A DNA stretch of 64,000 nucleotides, taken from Planctomycetota bacterium. GTDB lineage: Bacteria; Planctomycetota; Planctomycetia; Pirellulales; Thermoguttaceae. The notes beneath the pieces are model-generated. The model made no database searches. It saw nothing but the letters and a program-made list of their open reading frames with translations, and had not been told where the DNA came from. Of the stretch, positions 9,379 to 16,951 are shown piece after piece. A program made the translations under genes and the position numbers. The first letter of the stretch is position 1; every line of letters starts with the position of its first letter. The stretch covers positions 1-64,000 of the forward strand of contig JAKPGL010000030.1 of NCBI GenBank assembly GCA_029550925.1, in the 5' to 3' direction.

Positions 9379-9472
9379 TAAAATGTTACAAATGGGAGAA
9401 TGGTATGGCAAAAAGATAAAGATAGAGTCAGGTCTGATTGCTAGGGTTCCTTATTTTTCAAGGAGAAGGCCG

Positions 9473-10252
9473 ATGCACAGAGGAATTTTCTTACCGATGG
9501 GCCTTGCGATGGTACTGGCCGGGGTCTGCCAGGCGGAGGCGGCCAAGGTGGTGGTCGATCTGGGCAAGGTGGAAGGTATCCGGGCCGTCGGGGCCATTGC
9601 CCGTTGGGACCAGGACGGCAACTTCCGTAAACCCGTCGATCCCAAGGCCAAGATCGACGCCCCCCAGGCCGACCATTGGGCCGAGCAAACCAGCCCCGGC
9701 CGTTGGGAGTTTAAGGACCTGCCCAAAGGGCGATACGACTTGGTCATCTTGGGCCAGGACCGAGTGCGAATCGAAGGGTTTGAATTTGCGCCGGTCTTGG
9801 AGTTCGACCCGTTCCTGCCCGGCACGGCCACGTTTCCGGAAGAAGACGCCGAGGACCGAGACTGGATTTTAGATAATATCCGTAAATCCAAGCATTATGA
9901 AAACAAGGTCGTTCCGCTCTATATCGGCCGATCCGAGGACAAAAAGGTAGCCCGCGTCCTGGTCATGCTCATTCGGGACCTGACGACCAGCTACGAATCC
10001 GACTTCCCCGGGGCGGCCACCATGCGGTTTGAAATCTGGCAGTACGATTGGCAGTATGGCGGCTGGGCAAAAAACAAACGCACCAAAGTCATGCACCGGG
10101 TCATCCTCCACCGCGATGAACTGCGAAAATGGACCTGGCTCTGGGATGGCCGACTGGGAGGCATTCAAGTCGATAAAGACCCCGTTACCATCCAATACGA
10201 CTACAAGGAAAACCTCCAGTCGAAAAAACTCCAGGGCCTCTATCCGTATTGA
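9473..10252 (+). CDS. Secreted protein of unknown function
   Basis: A 259-residue protein with a clear signal peptide (hydrophobic LPMGLAMVLAGVCQAEA, cleavage near residue 24). The mature part has no domain I can name. It contains a beta-rich first half with KDLPKGRYDLVILG, reminiscent of a carboxypeptidase-regulatory-like fold, and a second half rich in Trp and Tyr (MRFEIWQYDWQYGGW). The start at 9473 is chosen over an upstream in-frame ATG because CAAGGAGAAGG sits just before it and the signal peptide follows directly. A cupin gene follows 92 bp downstream on the same strand. Confidence 0.75.
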   Translation: MHRGIFLPMGLAMVLAGVCQAEAAKVVVDLGKVEGIRAVGAIARWDQDGNFRKPVDPKAKIDAPQADHWAEQTSPGRWEFKDLPKGRYDLVILGQDRVRIEGFEFAPVLEFDPFLPGTATFPEEDAEDRDWILDNIRKSKHYENKVVPLYIGRSEDKKVARVLVMLIRDLTTSYESDFPGAATMRFEIWQYDWQYGGWAKNKRTKVMHRVILHRDELRKWTWLWDGRLGGIQVDKDPVTIQYDYKENLQSKKLQGLYPY

Positions 10253-10344
10253 GCCAGGCCTTGCCCACCGCATCTTTTATTCCAATACGAACCTCCATAT
10301 CCTTTGCTTCCCCCCCTAGGGTTTCTTTTTCCGAAGGAGCTTGT

Positions 10345-10752
10345 ATGACTGGTCGATTTTTGCCTGCGGCTGAGGTTTTTCGCGAAAAGCTTTCCTGGGG
10401 CCAGTTAGGCTGGACCTGTCGGCCTGCTGACACCGGGGCCAAGCATCTGGTGGTGATCGAAGTTACCCTTACCCCTGGCGGTGGTCACGCCTTCCACACA
10501 CACTCCGATCAGGAAGAAGTCATCTACTGCTTGGAAGGCGAAGTGGAGCAATGGGTCGGAGAGGAGAAGCGGCTTCTTCGGCCCGGCGACGCCGTGTTTA
10601 TTGCCGGCGGCGGCGTTCATGCGTCGTTCAACCGCTCGGATCGTCCCGCCCGCTTGCTAGCCATTCTCGGCCCCGCTCGTCCCACCGAAAGCGGCTACGA
10701 AGTTACCGAAGTGGCCGACCAAAACCCCTGGCGAAACCTCATGCCATATTGA
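10345..10752 (+). CDS. Cupin-domain protein
   Basis: A 135-residue single-domain cupin. Cupin motif 1 is visible as GGGHAFHTHSDQEEVIYCLEGE, with the usual two His and Glu metal ligands, and motif 2 follows as PGDAVFIAGGGVHASFN with the final His. Such small cupins bind a metal and act as isomerases, dioxygenases or sensors; the reaction cannot be named here. The start follows GAAGGAGCTTGT. It is close behind the secreted-protein gene and may be cotranscribed with it. Confidence 0.85.
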   Translation: MTGRFLPAAEVFREKLSWGQLGWTCRPADTGAKHLVVIEVTLTPGGGHAFHTHSDQEEVIYCLEGEVEQWVGEEKRLLRPGDAVFIAGGGVHASFNRSDRPARLLAILGPARPTESGYEVTEVADQNPWRNLMPY

Positions 10753-10974
10753 TCTATGATAGGAGGACGAAAGGTATTTTTCCCGGAGAGGCCGAATTGG
10801 ATAGGTTCGGTAGAGTAGCCGGTTACGTTGGCTGCTCGAAGTTCATTCTGGAGTTTAAGATTTCCACCGATCTTATACACTACCCATCCTCAAAAATCTG
10901 GGGATGTTGGAGGGGGGCTGTTCAGTGGACACCCACCTGAACAAGCTCATTTTGCAAAACTCCCGTTCCTTATT

Positions 10975-11080
10975 GGCATTGGTATCTACACATCTTCCCG
11001 GAAACGCAATAGGTTAGGGTGATCTGGCCGGGGCTCCCCCAACATTTTGTAGGGAAAACCCCTGTGTAGATACCAATGCC
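10975..11080. repeat. Family B inverted-repeat element, 106 bp
   Basis: Perfect 18-bp terminal inverted repeats, GGCATTGGTATCTACACA and its complement, bound a 106-bp element. The pentamer TTATT occurs immediately on both sides (10970-10974 and 11081-11085), as expected for a 5-bp target duplication. The insertion point is exactly at the stop codon of the broken toxin gene, so that gene's reading frame is not changed. A second, larger and imperfect copy with the same ends lies at 33660-33978. Confidence 0.85.
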
Positions 11081-11346
11081 TTATTGGAGGAGACGTTCAT
11101 ACGCGTCGAGATCGCCGATCCAAAACCAAGTTACAACATCCTCTTTTAGTAGTCCCAGTGCTCGATAGCCAGCCCAATGCGACGAATGGAATACACCGGC
11201 TGGTTTTCCTTCACCCGTTTGAAGAAAAGGCTTAGATGAGCGGGGTTAGTGCGCCATAACTGGTAGGCATGTCGGGCCCGCTCTCGGATTTCCGTAGGCA
11301 AAGCCCAATAATGTTTCCAAAAAGACGGGGTGGTTTGCGACTTCAT
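11081..11346 (-). pseudogene. ParE/RelE-like toxin, frameshifted
   Basis: The first 57 residues or so (FWKHYWALPTEIRERARHAY ... HLSLFFKRVKENQPVYSI) match the RelE/ParE mRNA-interferase or gyrase-toxin fold. The frame then runs into an early stop at 11146. Shifting by one base restores the expected C-terminus GYRALGLLKEDVVTWFWIG, ending in LLQ at 11081. One base change therefore separates this from an intact gene of about 88 codons. Its start overlaps the end of the upstream antitoxin-like gene by 4 bases, the usual translational coupling for such pairs. It is probably inactive, or expressed only by frameshifting. Confidence 0.75.
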
Positions 11347-11644
11347 GGGTGTTCCATGAATTGGCCGTGCTCATCGAACATCGGCAGCGTCTTCCCTTGG
11401 TGGATCTCGTCTTCTACGGCCGCGATCAAAGAGGCAAATTTGGCGTCCTCCGCGGCCGCAAATTGCGTCTCCCATCGGACCTCATCTGGGGCGACTGTTT
11501 CAAAAGTCTCTTCGGCAGGCAGCGGATGGCTTTTGAGGAACTTCGCAAACTGATAAAGTTGCACAGTTCGCGCCAAAGGCATTTCGGCCGCGATATCGGC
11601 AATGGCTTCAAATCTGCTTGGAGCGGATCCGATCTGGTTGACAT
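11343..11644 (-). pseudogene. Antitoxin-like gene, frameshifted near the start
   Basis: The body of this frame (EMPLARTVQLYQFAKFLKSH and the end PMFDEHGQFMEHP) matches the small acidic antitoxin-like proteins that precede RelE-type toxins. A plausible start with GGAG upstream is the ATG at 11644 (MSTRSDPLQAD), but it lies in another frame. Adding one base after codon 12 joins it to AIADIAAEMP. Without this repair the frame would have to start far upstream with no ribosome site. Together with the shifted toxin this is a decayed two-gene toxin-antitoxin locus. Confidence 0.65.
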
Positions 11645-11783
11645 CTGTGTAACTCCAAGGAGAAATCCGGAAATGGCTTGACCAGGGCAACCGTCGCATT
11701 CATACCAGGTCCTAACCCCTCGACCTTTTGGACGCCCGAGAACGTCGAAGAGGCTTCCTAACGGGCATACGTTTCTTGGGGTT

Positions 11784-11814
11784 AATATAATCACCTCCCC
11801 GGGGACGCTGTCAA
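11784..11814 (-). promoter_or_regulatory. Promoter of the decayed toxin-antitoxin locus
   Basis: Reading the minus strand, a perfect TTGACA (-35, at 11809-11814) is followed 17 to 19 bases later by the AT-rich block ATTATATT, with a TG just before it that could act as an extended -10. The leader to the antitoxin start is about 130 bases. A similar block, GGGTGATTATACTA, occurs near 33470-33490 without a recognisable gene behind it. Confidence 0.55.
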
Positions 11815-11952
11815 GCACCGGAAGGGGAAATCTTAAAAAACTTGGACTATCTCCGCCGAATGGAATCGCCTCTCTGCAAAAACAACGACTGTACCTAACT
11901 TGGCCTGTCTAGGGTGAGTCAAGTACCGGGGATAACCATTCGCCGTCTAGAC

Positions 11953-12016
11953 AGACGGCGTTACGAATAGACGACGGTACGAAAAGACGGCGTTAGGAAA
12001 AGGCGGCGTTACCGGT
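11953..12016. repeat. Four-copy 16-bp tandem repeat
   Basis: Four consecutive 16-bp units, the first AGACGGCGTTACGAAT, then two close variants and a fourth AGGCGGCGTTACCGGT. The last unit overlaps the 3' end of the flippase-like gene and supplies its stop codon (TAA on the minus strand, 12009-12011). Confidence 0.75.
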
Positions 12017-13085
12017 TGACGGGGTCGGCTTTGGCCGGGTCGGGCTGGGGGAGGACGTCGGCGGCTTCCGCTTGGTGGAGGGCTTCGGCCACTTCGGTTC
12101 GGCTGCCGATGTAGGTGAAGACGCCGCAGGCGGCAAAAAGCACGGTAATGACCCGATAGGCCAGGGCCACCATCAGTCCCTGTCCGGCCGCCATGATGGG
12201 AGGGCCTTCTGGACCGGGCGCCCTTTCGTAAAGAAACTCTAGCACCGCCTCGAACGGCCCCAACGGCAGCGGAATCACCCCCATCGAAGCGCTGATCGGC
12301 ATGACCACAAAATGCGTCTGGAGCGACAAGACCTGTTCATACAAGGCGCAGGCGATCCAGAACACGCCCAGCGTAAAAAAGGAATGGACGGCCACGCTCA
12401 TCAGGCACGAATTCAGAAGCACCATCCATCGTTGCCGATAGAGCCGAACCGCTTCCAGCAAACTGCTCAGCACCGGACCGATCCGCGGCGTGCGGGCCAG
12501 AAGCTCGCTCAGCCGACCTTGCGTCAACCCCGGGATAAACAGCATCGCCATCGCCGCCGTGCTAGCCAGGGTGATCCACAAGGTGAGTTGGCAGGCCAGC
12601 CGAAGCTGCGTCTGCTCGCTTCGATGGAATCCGACGGCCAGGATGGCTACGGCAGCCACGACAAACAGGATGTACAGCCCCACCACGCGATCCACCACGA
12701 CCGTGGCGGCGGCCTGAGCACGTCGGCCCGGCTGCTGACGGGCCAGCAGGAAGGCCTTCAGCAAATCCCCGCCCACAATTCCCATCGGCGCTAGATTAAA
12801 TAGGTACCCCAGGAAACTGATCCGCATCGCCTCTCGGAACCGCAGCGGCAGGTCCAACGCCCGGACCAAGTAGAGCCAGCGAACAAAGGTCAAAAACGTC
12901 GCTGTCCAGCAGGCGGCCGTTGCCAGCAAGAGGTAGTCCCACTGTTTCGGCTGGGTCCAAAGCCGCCGGAACGTGGCCGGATCCTTGGCTTCCGCCCGAT
13001 AGAGCAAAAAGACCACGATCCCTAGCGACAGGGCGATCTTCAGCCAGGTGGTAAGTTTGCTCCACACCGCGCCTTGGCCGGACAA
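12009..13085 (-). CDS. Flippase-like membrane protein (YbhN/AglD family)
   Basis: A 358-residue polytopic membrane protein of the lysylphosphatidylglycerol synthase transmembrane (UPF0104) family. The members are linked to lipid or glycolipid transport or modification in the inner membrane. Six to eight hydrophobic helices are visible, starting at about residue 10, with the family signature FNLAPMGIVGGDLLKAFLL near residue 95 and VVVDRVVGLY near 127, plus a late PLPLGPFEAVLEF segment. The start is TTG, supported by AAAGGAG nine bases upstream. Its substrate is unknown. Confidence 0.8.
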   Translation of the reverse strand: MSGQGAVWSKLTTWLKIALSLGIVVFLLYRAEAKDPATFRRLWTQPKQWDYLLLATAACWTATFLTFVRWLYLVRALDLPLRFREAMRISFLGYLFNLAPMGIVGGDLLKAFLLARQQPGRRAQAAATVVVDRVVGLYILFVVAAVAILAVGFHRSEQTQLRLACQLTLWITLASTAAMAMLFIPGLTQGRLSELLARTPRIGPVLSSLLEAVRLYRQRWMVLLNSCLMSVAVHSFFTLGVFWIACALYEQVLSLQTHFVVMPISASMGVIPLPLGPFEAVLEFLYERAPGPEGPPIMAAGQGLMVALAYRVITVLFAACGVFTYIGSRTEVAEALHQAEAADVLPQPDPAKADPVNR

Positions 13086-13139
13086 CGCTGGTCTCCTTTA
13101 GGAAAATTTGTATCCGTGTTAGAGATGGCCCTCAAAGGT

Positions 13140-13275
13140 GTCATTCCCGCGAAAGCGGGAATCTAATTTCCTCCCACCGGCGTCCTAACGGGCGAGGCTC
13201 TCACCCGGTCTCTTCCGGCCCTCTCCCGCTTCGGGAGAGAGACAAAAACTGGATTCCCGCTTACGCGGGAATGAC
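13140..13275. repeat. Paired palindromic repeats (GTCATTCCCGC type)
   Basis: Two REP-like hairpins, ATTCCCGCGAAAGCGGGAAT and ATTCCCGCTTACGCGGGAAT, face each other about 90 bp apart. Together they form a larger inverted repeat from GTCATTCCC to GGGAATGAC. Between them lies a CTCACCC ... CTCTCCCGCTTCGGGAGAG hairpin. The block sits between the ketosynthase-like and flippase-like genes and lacks family A termini. Confidence 0.75.
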
Positions 13276-13293
13276 AAAGGGCCCTCCGAAAGT

Positions 13294-14610
13294 TTACCCT
13301 TCGTATTTGCGGATGAGGACGCCGGCGGCTTGGCCTTGGGGGGTAACGTTGACATGGATGAAACACTGGCCTGCCGGCTGGCCCGGCGTCCCGACCACAT
13401 GGATCGGACATTCCGGGTCCGGGGTCCGGTAGTTGAGGGTGGCAAACAGTTGGCCGTGCTGGAGGGCCAATAGGCTGGCCGCCAGTTCCACCAGCCCGCT
13501 GCCGGCGCCCAGGTTGCCGAAATAACTTTTGGCGGCCACGACAGGAATCGGCTTGGACCGGTTGCCGAAGACTGCCTGAATGGCCTGGGCCTCTTCGCGG
13601 TCGCTGCTGCGGGTGCTCAGGCCGTGGGCGTGCAGGTGGCCGATCTGCTCCGGCAATAGACCCGATCGCTGAAGCAACGAACGTAGGACCAATTCCACGG
13701 CTCGGTCCCGGCGGGCCAGCAAGCGTCGATCAGCGGCGGCATGAGCGGCGGCGGCCAGCACCTCGGCATAAATCTTGGCCCCTCGGGCCTGGGCGTGCTG
13801 GAGGGTCTCTAAAACCATGGCCCCAGCGCCTTCGCCCAGAACCATCCCGGCCCGATCTTGGTCGAACGGTCGGCTTGCTTCTTCCGGCGGAAACCGACCG
13901 TCGGCCAACTGCTCCTGCTGGAAGGCATGGATGGCCTTCATCGGATGAAGCCTGGTCCCGGTGCTACCGGCTATCATGACATCGGCGTCGCCGCGGCGCA
14001 AGATTTCCAATGCCTCTCCGACGGCCAGATTGGCCGACGCCTCCCGTTGGGTGATCGAATTGTTCGGCCCGCGCAGATCGTTGAAGATGGCCAAATGGCT
14101 GGCAGGCATGTTCGGCAGATATTTCAATAGCCATAACGGCTCTAACTTTGTCATGCCTTCCAAGGCCCACCGACCGAACTCGAACTGACCGTCGGCGTTC
14201 ATACAGGCCTGGATCGGTTCGATAAAATCTTCGGGCATGGTGAGCATGTAGTCGCTGCCGAAACTGACGCCGGTGCGTTCTGGATGAATCTGACCCGGTC
14301 GAAGGCCGGCGTCGGCCATGGCCCGTTGGGCAGCCGCCACCCCCATCTGCGATTCCCGACACATCACCTTCAGTTGTTTGCGGATGGTTTTGGTCTGCTC
14401 TTTATCAACCGGGACAAAGTCCTCGGCTTTACCTTGAAAGTCTAAGACTTCGCCGCCATAGGAAGCCGGCAATACCCCGGCCGGAATCCGTTGGAGCGGT
14501 CGGACGCCGCTTCGACCGCCAAGGAGCGACTCCCACAATACCTCCTTCGTACAACCGATGGGCGAAATCACCCCGATTCCCGTAATGACTACCCGCTGCT
14601 TTTGCTGCAT
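13294..14610 (-). CDS. Ketosynthase homologue lacking the active-site Cys
   Basis: A full-length (438 aa) FabF-type beta-ketoacyl-ACP synthase homologue with the thiolase fold, from VVITGIGVISPIG at the N-terminus to a normal C-terminus. The nucleophilic Cys of the usual TACAT motif is replaced: the segment reads SITQREASANLA, with Glu 190 at about the Cys position. The first active-site His is kept (H329 in AHGLST), but the second GH motif reads FGNLGAGSG (Asn 366). It therefore cannot carry out ordinary Claisen condensation through a Cys. It resembles chain-length factors and decarboxylating ketosynthase-like proteins. No ACP or partner ketosynthase gene is adjacent. Confidence 0.85.
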   Translation of the reverse strand: MQQKQRVVITGIGVISPIGCTKEVLWESLLGGRSGVRPLQRIPAGVLPASYGGEVLDFQGKAEDFVPVDKEQTKTIRKQLKVMCRESQMGVAAAQRAMADAGLRPGQIHPERTGVSFGSDYMLTMPEDFIEPIQACMNADGQFEFGRWALEGMTKLEPLWLLKYLPNMPASHLAIFNDLRGPNNSITQREASANLAVGEALEILRRGDADVMIAGSTGTRLHPMKAIHAFQQEQLADGRFPPEEASRPFDQDRAGMVLGEGAGAMVLETLQHAQARGAKIYAEVLAAAAHAAADRRLLARRDRAVELVLRSLLQRSGLLPEQIGHLHAHGLSTRSSDREEAQAIQAVFGNRSKPIPVVAAKSYFGNLGAGSGLVELAASLLALQHGQLFATLNYRTPDPECPIHVVGTPGQPAGQCFIHVNVTPQGQAAGVLIRKYEG

Positions 14611-14945
14611 GAATCCGAAAATCCCTCTCTGTCAAAGAAGCCTTAGCAGTTGGTCGTGGTCTCTGGGTGGGAAAATCCCTTCCCCAGTTTGCGTGTTCCA
14701 AAAGAAACTTCTAATGTACCCAATTTCTTTGGCTTCGTCGATGAGAAGGGTTAGGAGCGGGGGGGATGACATCGGAAAGGAGTGGGGATGCATAGGCACT
14801 ATGAACACAACCTCTTGCTCTTGTATCCCCCTTATCCATACAGAATAGAGTCCCCCAAGAGAATCGCTGGGTCTGGGCCGACCACCCATTCGGAGGGCTG
14901 GCCGGTGAAAGAATCCTTCGCTCCCGGGGACTCCCAGTGCCCCCT
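14611..14945. other. Gap with nothing recognisable
   Basis: The region between the secretin-like and ketosynthase-like genes contains runs of C and G but no gene, hairpin or repeat that I can support. It probably carries the ketosynthase promoter. Confidence 0.5.
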
Positions 14946-16454
14946 TTAATAACGACCTTGATAAGTGGGGCGGGCAGCAGTGGGGGCTGGGGCAGCCGGT
15001 TCACCCTGTTTGCCCCGACTTTCGACCATGACAATCAGTTCTCCCCGGGAAGAACTTTGCCCGGGGAGTTTTATCGGCAAACCGCCTAGCACTCCCTGAT
15101 TTTCTGCAGGTACCGGAATGGGCGTTACACCTAAACCTAGGACCAACACTTCATTTTCCGGCCAACGGAATCGCTCGTGGAATCGGAAATGGCTAACCTG
15201 GGGGACTTCGATCTGCACCCGCTGTCGGGGGGAGGTGGGGGTCGGTACGTCGATCACTACCGGTACGAGCCGTTCTACCATATCAATATGGCATTTGATC
15301 GAGGCATCGATCGTTTTGCCGTCCAGGCTAAGAAGTGGGCTGAACTCCAAGGAGAATCCCTCGTCGATCTGGGCCAGTTCTTGTTCATACCCCTGTAACG
15401 TATCTGGGCGCAGTGTAACGTCCCGGGCGTAAGACCGAGGCCGAATCGAAGAAACCACCGTGGATTGCCCATTGGGAATCAATAGATGCGGGGAATTGTG
15501 CTCCCGATAGTCGGATCGACGACGCAACTCGGCCAAAAGCAGGGCGGCATCCTCCCTAGGCAATACCCAGGCCTGCACCCCCGGCGTCTGCACCGGAACC
15601 CGCCGTAACACCCGGTAGGATTTGGCCCGCCAATTCGGATGATCCACCGTAATCACCCGAAGCCCAAACGCCTGCGTCTGGGCAGCCGTGTTGACGAACC
15701 GATCTACAATCTCGGCCACCACTGCCTGCATTTGCGGCGTATGATACACCCGCAAGGTTCGCTGGGTTACACTCAGGATGCCCAACGGTTCAGTGTGCCA
15801 GGCCTGATAGCCGGTCTCTCGGAGTATCCAATCGACCACGGCCAGTTCGGGCCGGGCCGTCGTATGTACCCGAAGCGTATAAGGGCTGATGTCGTATTCC
15901 CGCCAGATTTGGCCGGCTTCGTTGGGCAACGTTCCCGGGTTAGGCAAAATCCGGGTAATCGGCGTTCGGGCTTCACCGCCGGGGGCTGGATTTGCCCCTG
16001 GAGGAGGAGCGGTAGCTCCGGGACCCGATGATCCTGAAGGATTGGCGGCAGTCGGGACAACCCCTGAAGGAGGGATGCCTGTCGGAACAGGTTGGCCTGG
16101 TTGCCCACTTACGGGTGGACTTGATGGAGTACCGCCGCCGGGAGTGGGTGCTGGGGAAGACGCTTCTCCGGTTTGCCCCCCCGTAGTAGGAGCTGGGCCA
16201 GCGGAGGGTGTTGCACCCGCAGAGGGGACCGCTGCCGCAGACGGAACCGATCCTGCAGCCGGGGCTGACTCGGCAGGCGACGATCGCCATTGGGTCGGCG
16301 CGCCAGTGGCCGGTTCCGGGACTGTGGTCTGCCCTTGGAGACCGAGAGGACTAAAAATCAGTCCTAATGTCCCCACAAAAGCAGTCAGGAGAAATACCCC
16401 CGAATGCCGCCTGCTGGGGAACATCCTTTTGCCCGAACTGGCATGACCGTACAC
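14946..16454 (-). CDS. Secreted protein with low-complexity linker and secretin-like C-terminus
   Basis: A 502-residue protein. A signal peptide (hydrophobic VFLLTAFVGTLGLIF) is followed by about 120 residues rich in Pro, Ala, Gly, Ser and Thr (roughly 45-165). The C-terminal 330 residues are structured. A segment at about 190-260 (LAVVDWILRETGYQAWH) resembles small secretin N-type domains, and EFSPLLSLDGKTIDASIKC with the later strands resembles the beta region of secretins. This similarity is by eye only. The start is GTG at 16454 with GGGAGG upstream; an alternative ATG lies ten codons in. It may belong to a type II secretion or pilus-like system together with the prepilin peptidase. Confidence 0.65.
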   Translation of the reverse strand: MYGHASSGKRMFPSRRHSGVFLLTAFVGTLGLIFSPLGLQGQTTVPEPATGAPTQWRSSPAESAPAAGSVPSAAAVPSAGATPSAGPAPTTGGQTGEASSPAPTPGGGTPSSPPVSGQPGQPVPTGIPPSGVVPTAANPSGSSGPGATAPPPGANPAPGGEARTPITRILPNPGTLPNEAGQIWREYDISPYTLRVHTTARPELAVVDWILRETGYQAWHTEPLGILSVTQRTLRVYHTPQMQAVVAEIVDRFVNTAAQTQAFGLRVITVDHPNWRAKSYRVLRRVPVQTPGVQAWVLPREDAALLLAELRRRSDYREHNSPHLLIPNGQSTVVSSIRPRSYARDVTLRPDTLQGYEQELAQIDEGFSLEFSPLLSLDGKTIDASIKCHIDMVERLVPVVIDVPTPTSPRQRVQIEVPQVSHFRFHERFRWPENEVLVLGLGVTPIPVPAENQGVLGGLPIKLPGQSSSRGELIVMVESRGKQGEPAAPAPTAARPTYQGRY

Positions 16455-16951
16455 GTGTTGGCCTCCCTGCCCAAAAGGTTTCAGTTTTTTAGGAAGAAGA
16501 TGTTGATTTTCCTAGGCATCCGACCATTGGGAACCGTTGTTTCGGGACCAATTCAAAAAGAAATATAGAAAGGAAGCTGTTTTCTCACAACACCAATTAG
16601 ATAAAGAAAATGGGCAATAGACGCAAAATGGCGAAAATGGTATCCTGGGGGAAACCCCTTCCTTAGTACCGTCCTAAATACCTAGCTATTTTCAGAAGTT
16701 CGTGGGGATAGGGAAAAACTCCGGTCCGTCCCCTCGGCGCCGCCATTGGGCGATCACCCTGGGAGTTCCGAACGGTTTTCTTCCTCCAGAGGATGGCGGG
16801 AGGACACATTGGAAGTGTGTGGATGGAAACCATTGCCGAATCCCGAGATTTTGTCTGTCTTGGGAAAGGACGCTTCCGTTTTTCTCTGCTTGGTAGTGGT
16901 TTGATTGGGAGTCTTTTTTGGGAGTGCCCCTAGTAGAGAGGAGACCAGGCC
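16455..16951. other. Gap between divergent genes
   Basis: About 500 bases between divergently transcribed genes, AT-richer in the middle (16550-16640). Promoters for both genes are expected here, but no hairpin, repeat or small gene stands out. Confidence 0.5.

Noticed and set aside
12312..12794. A 160-residue plus-strand frame
   Set aside because: It is a shadow of the flippase-like gene on the other strand, which has a clear family signature.
13140..13275. CRISPR array
   Set aside because: Repeated hairpins occur here and elsewhere, but there are no regular direct repeats with spacers and no cas genes.
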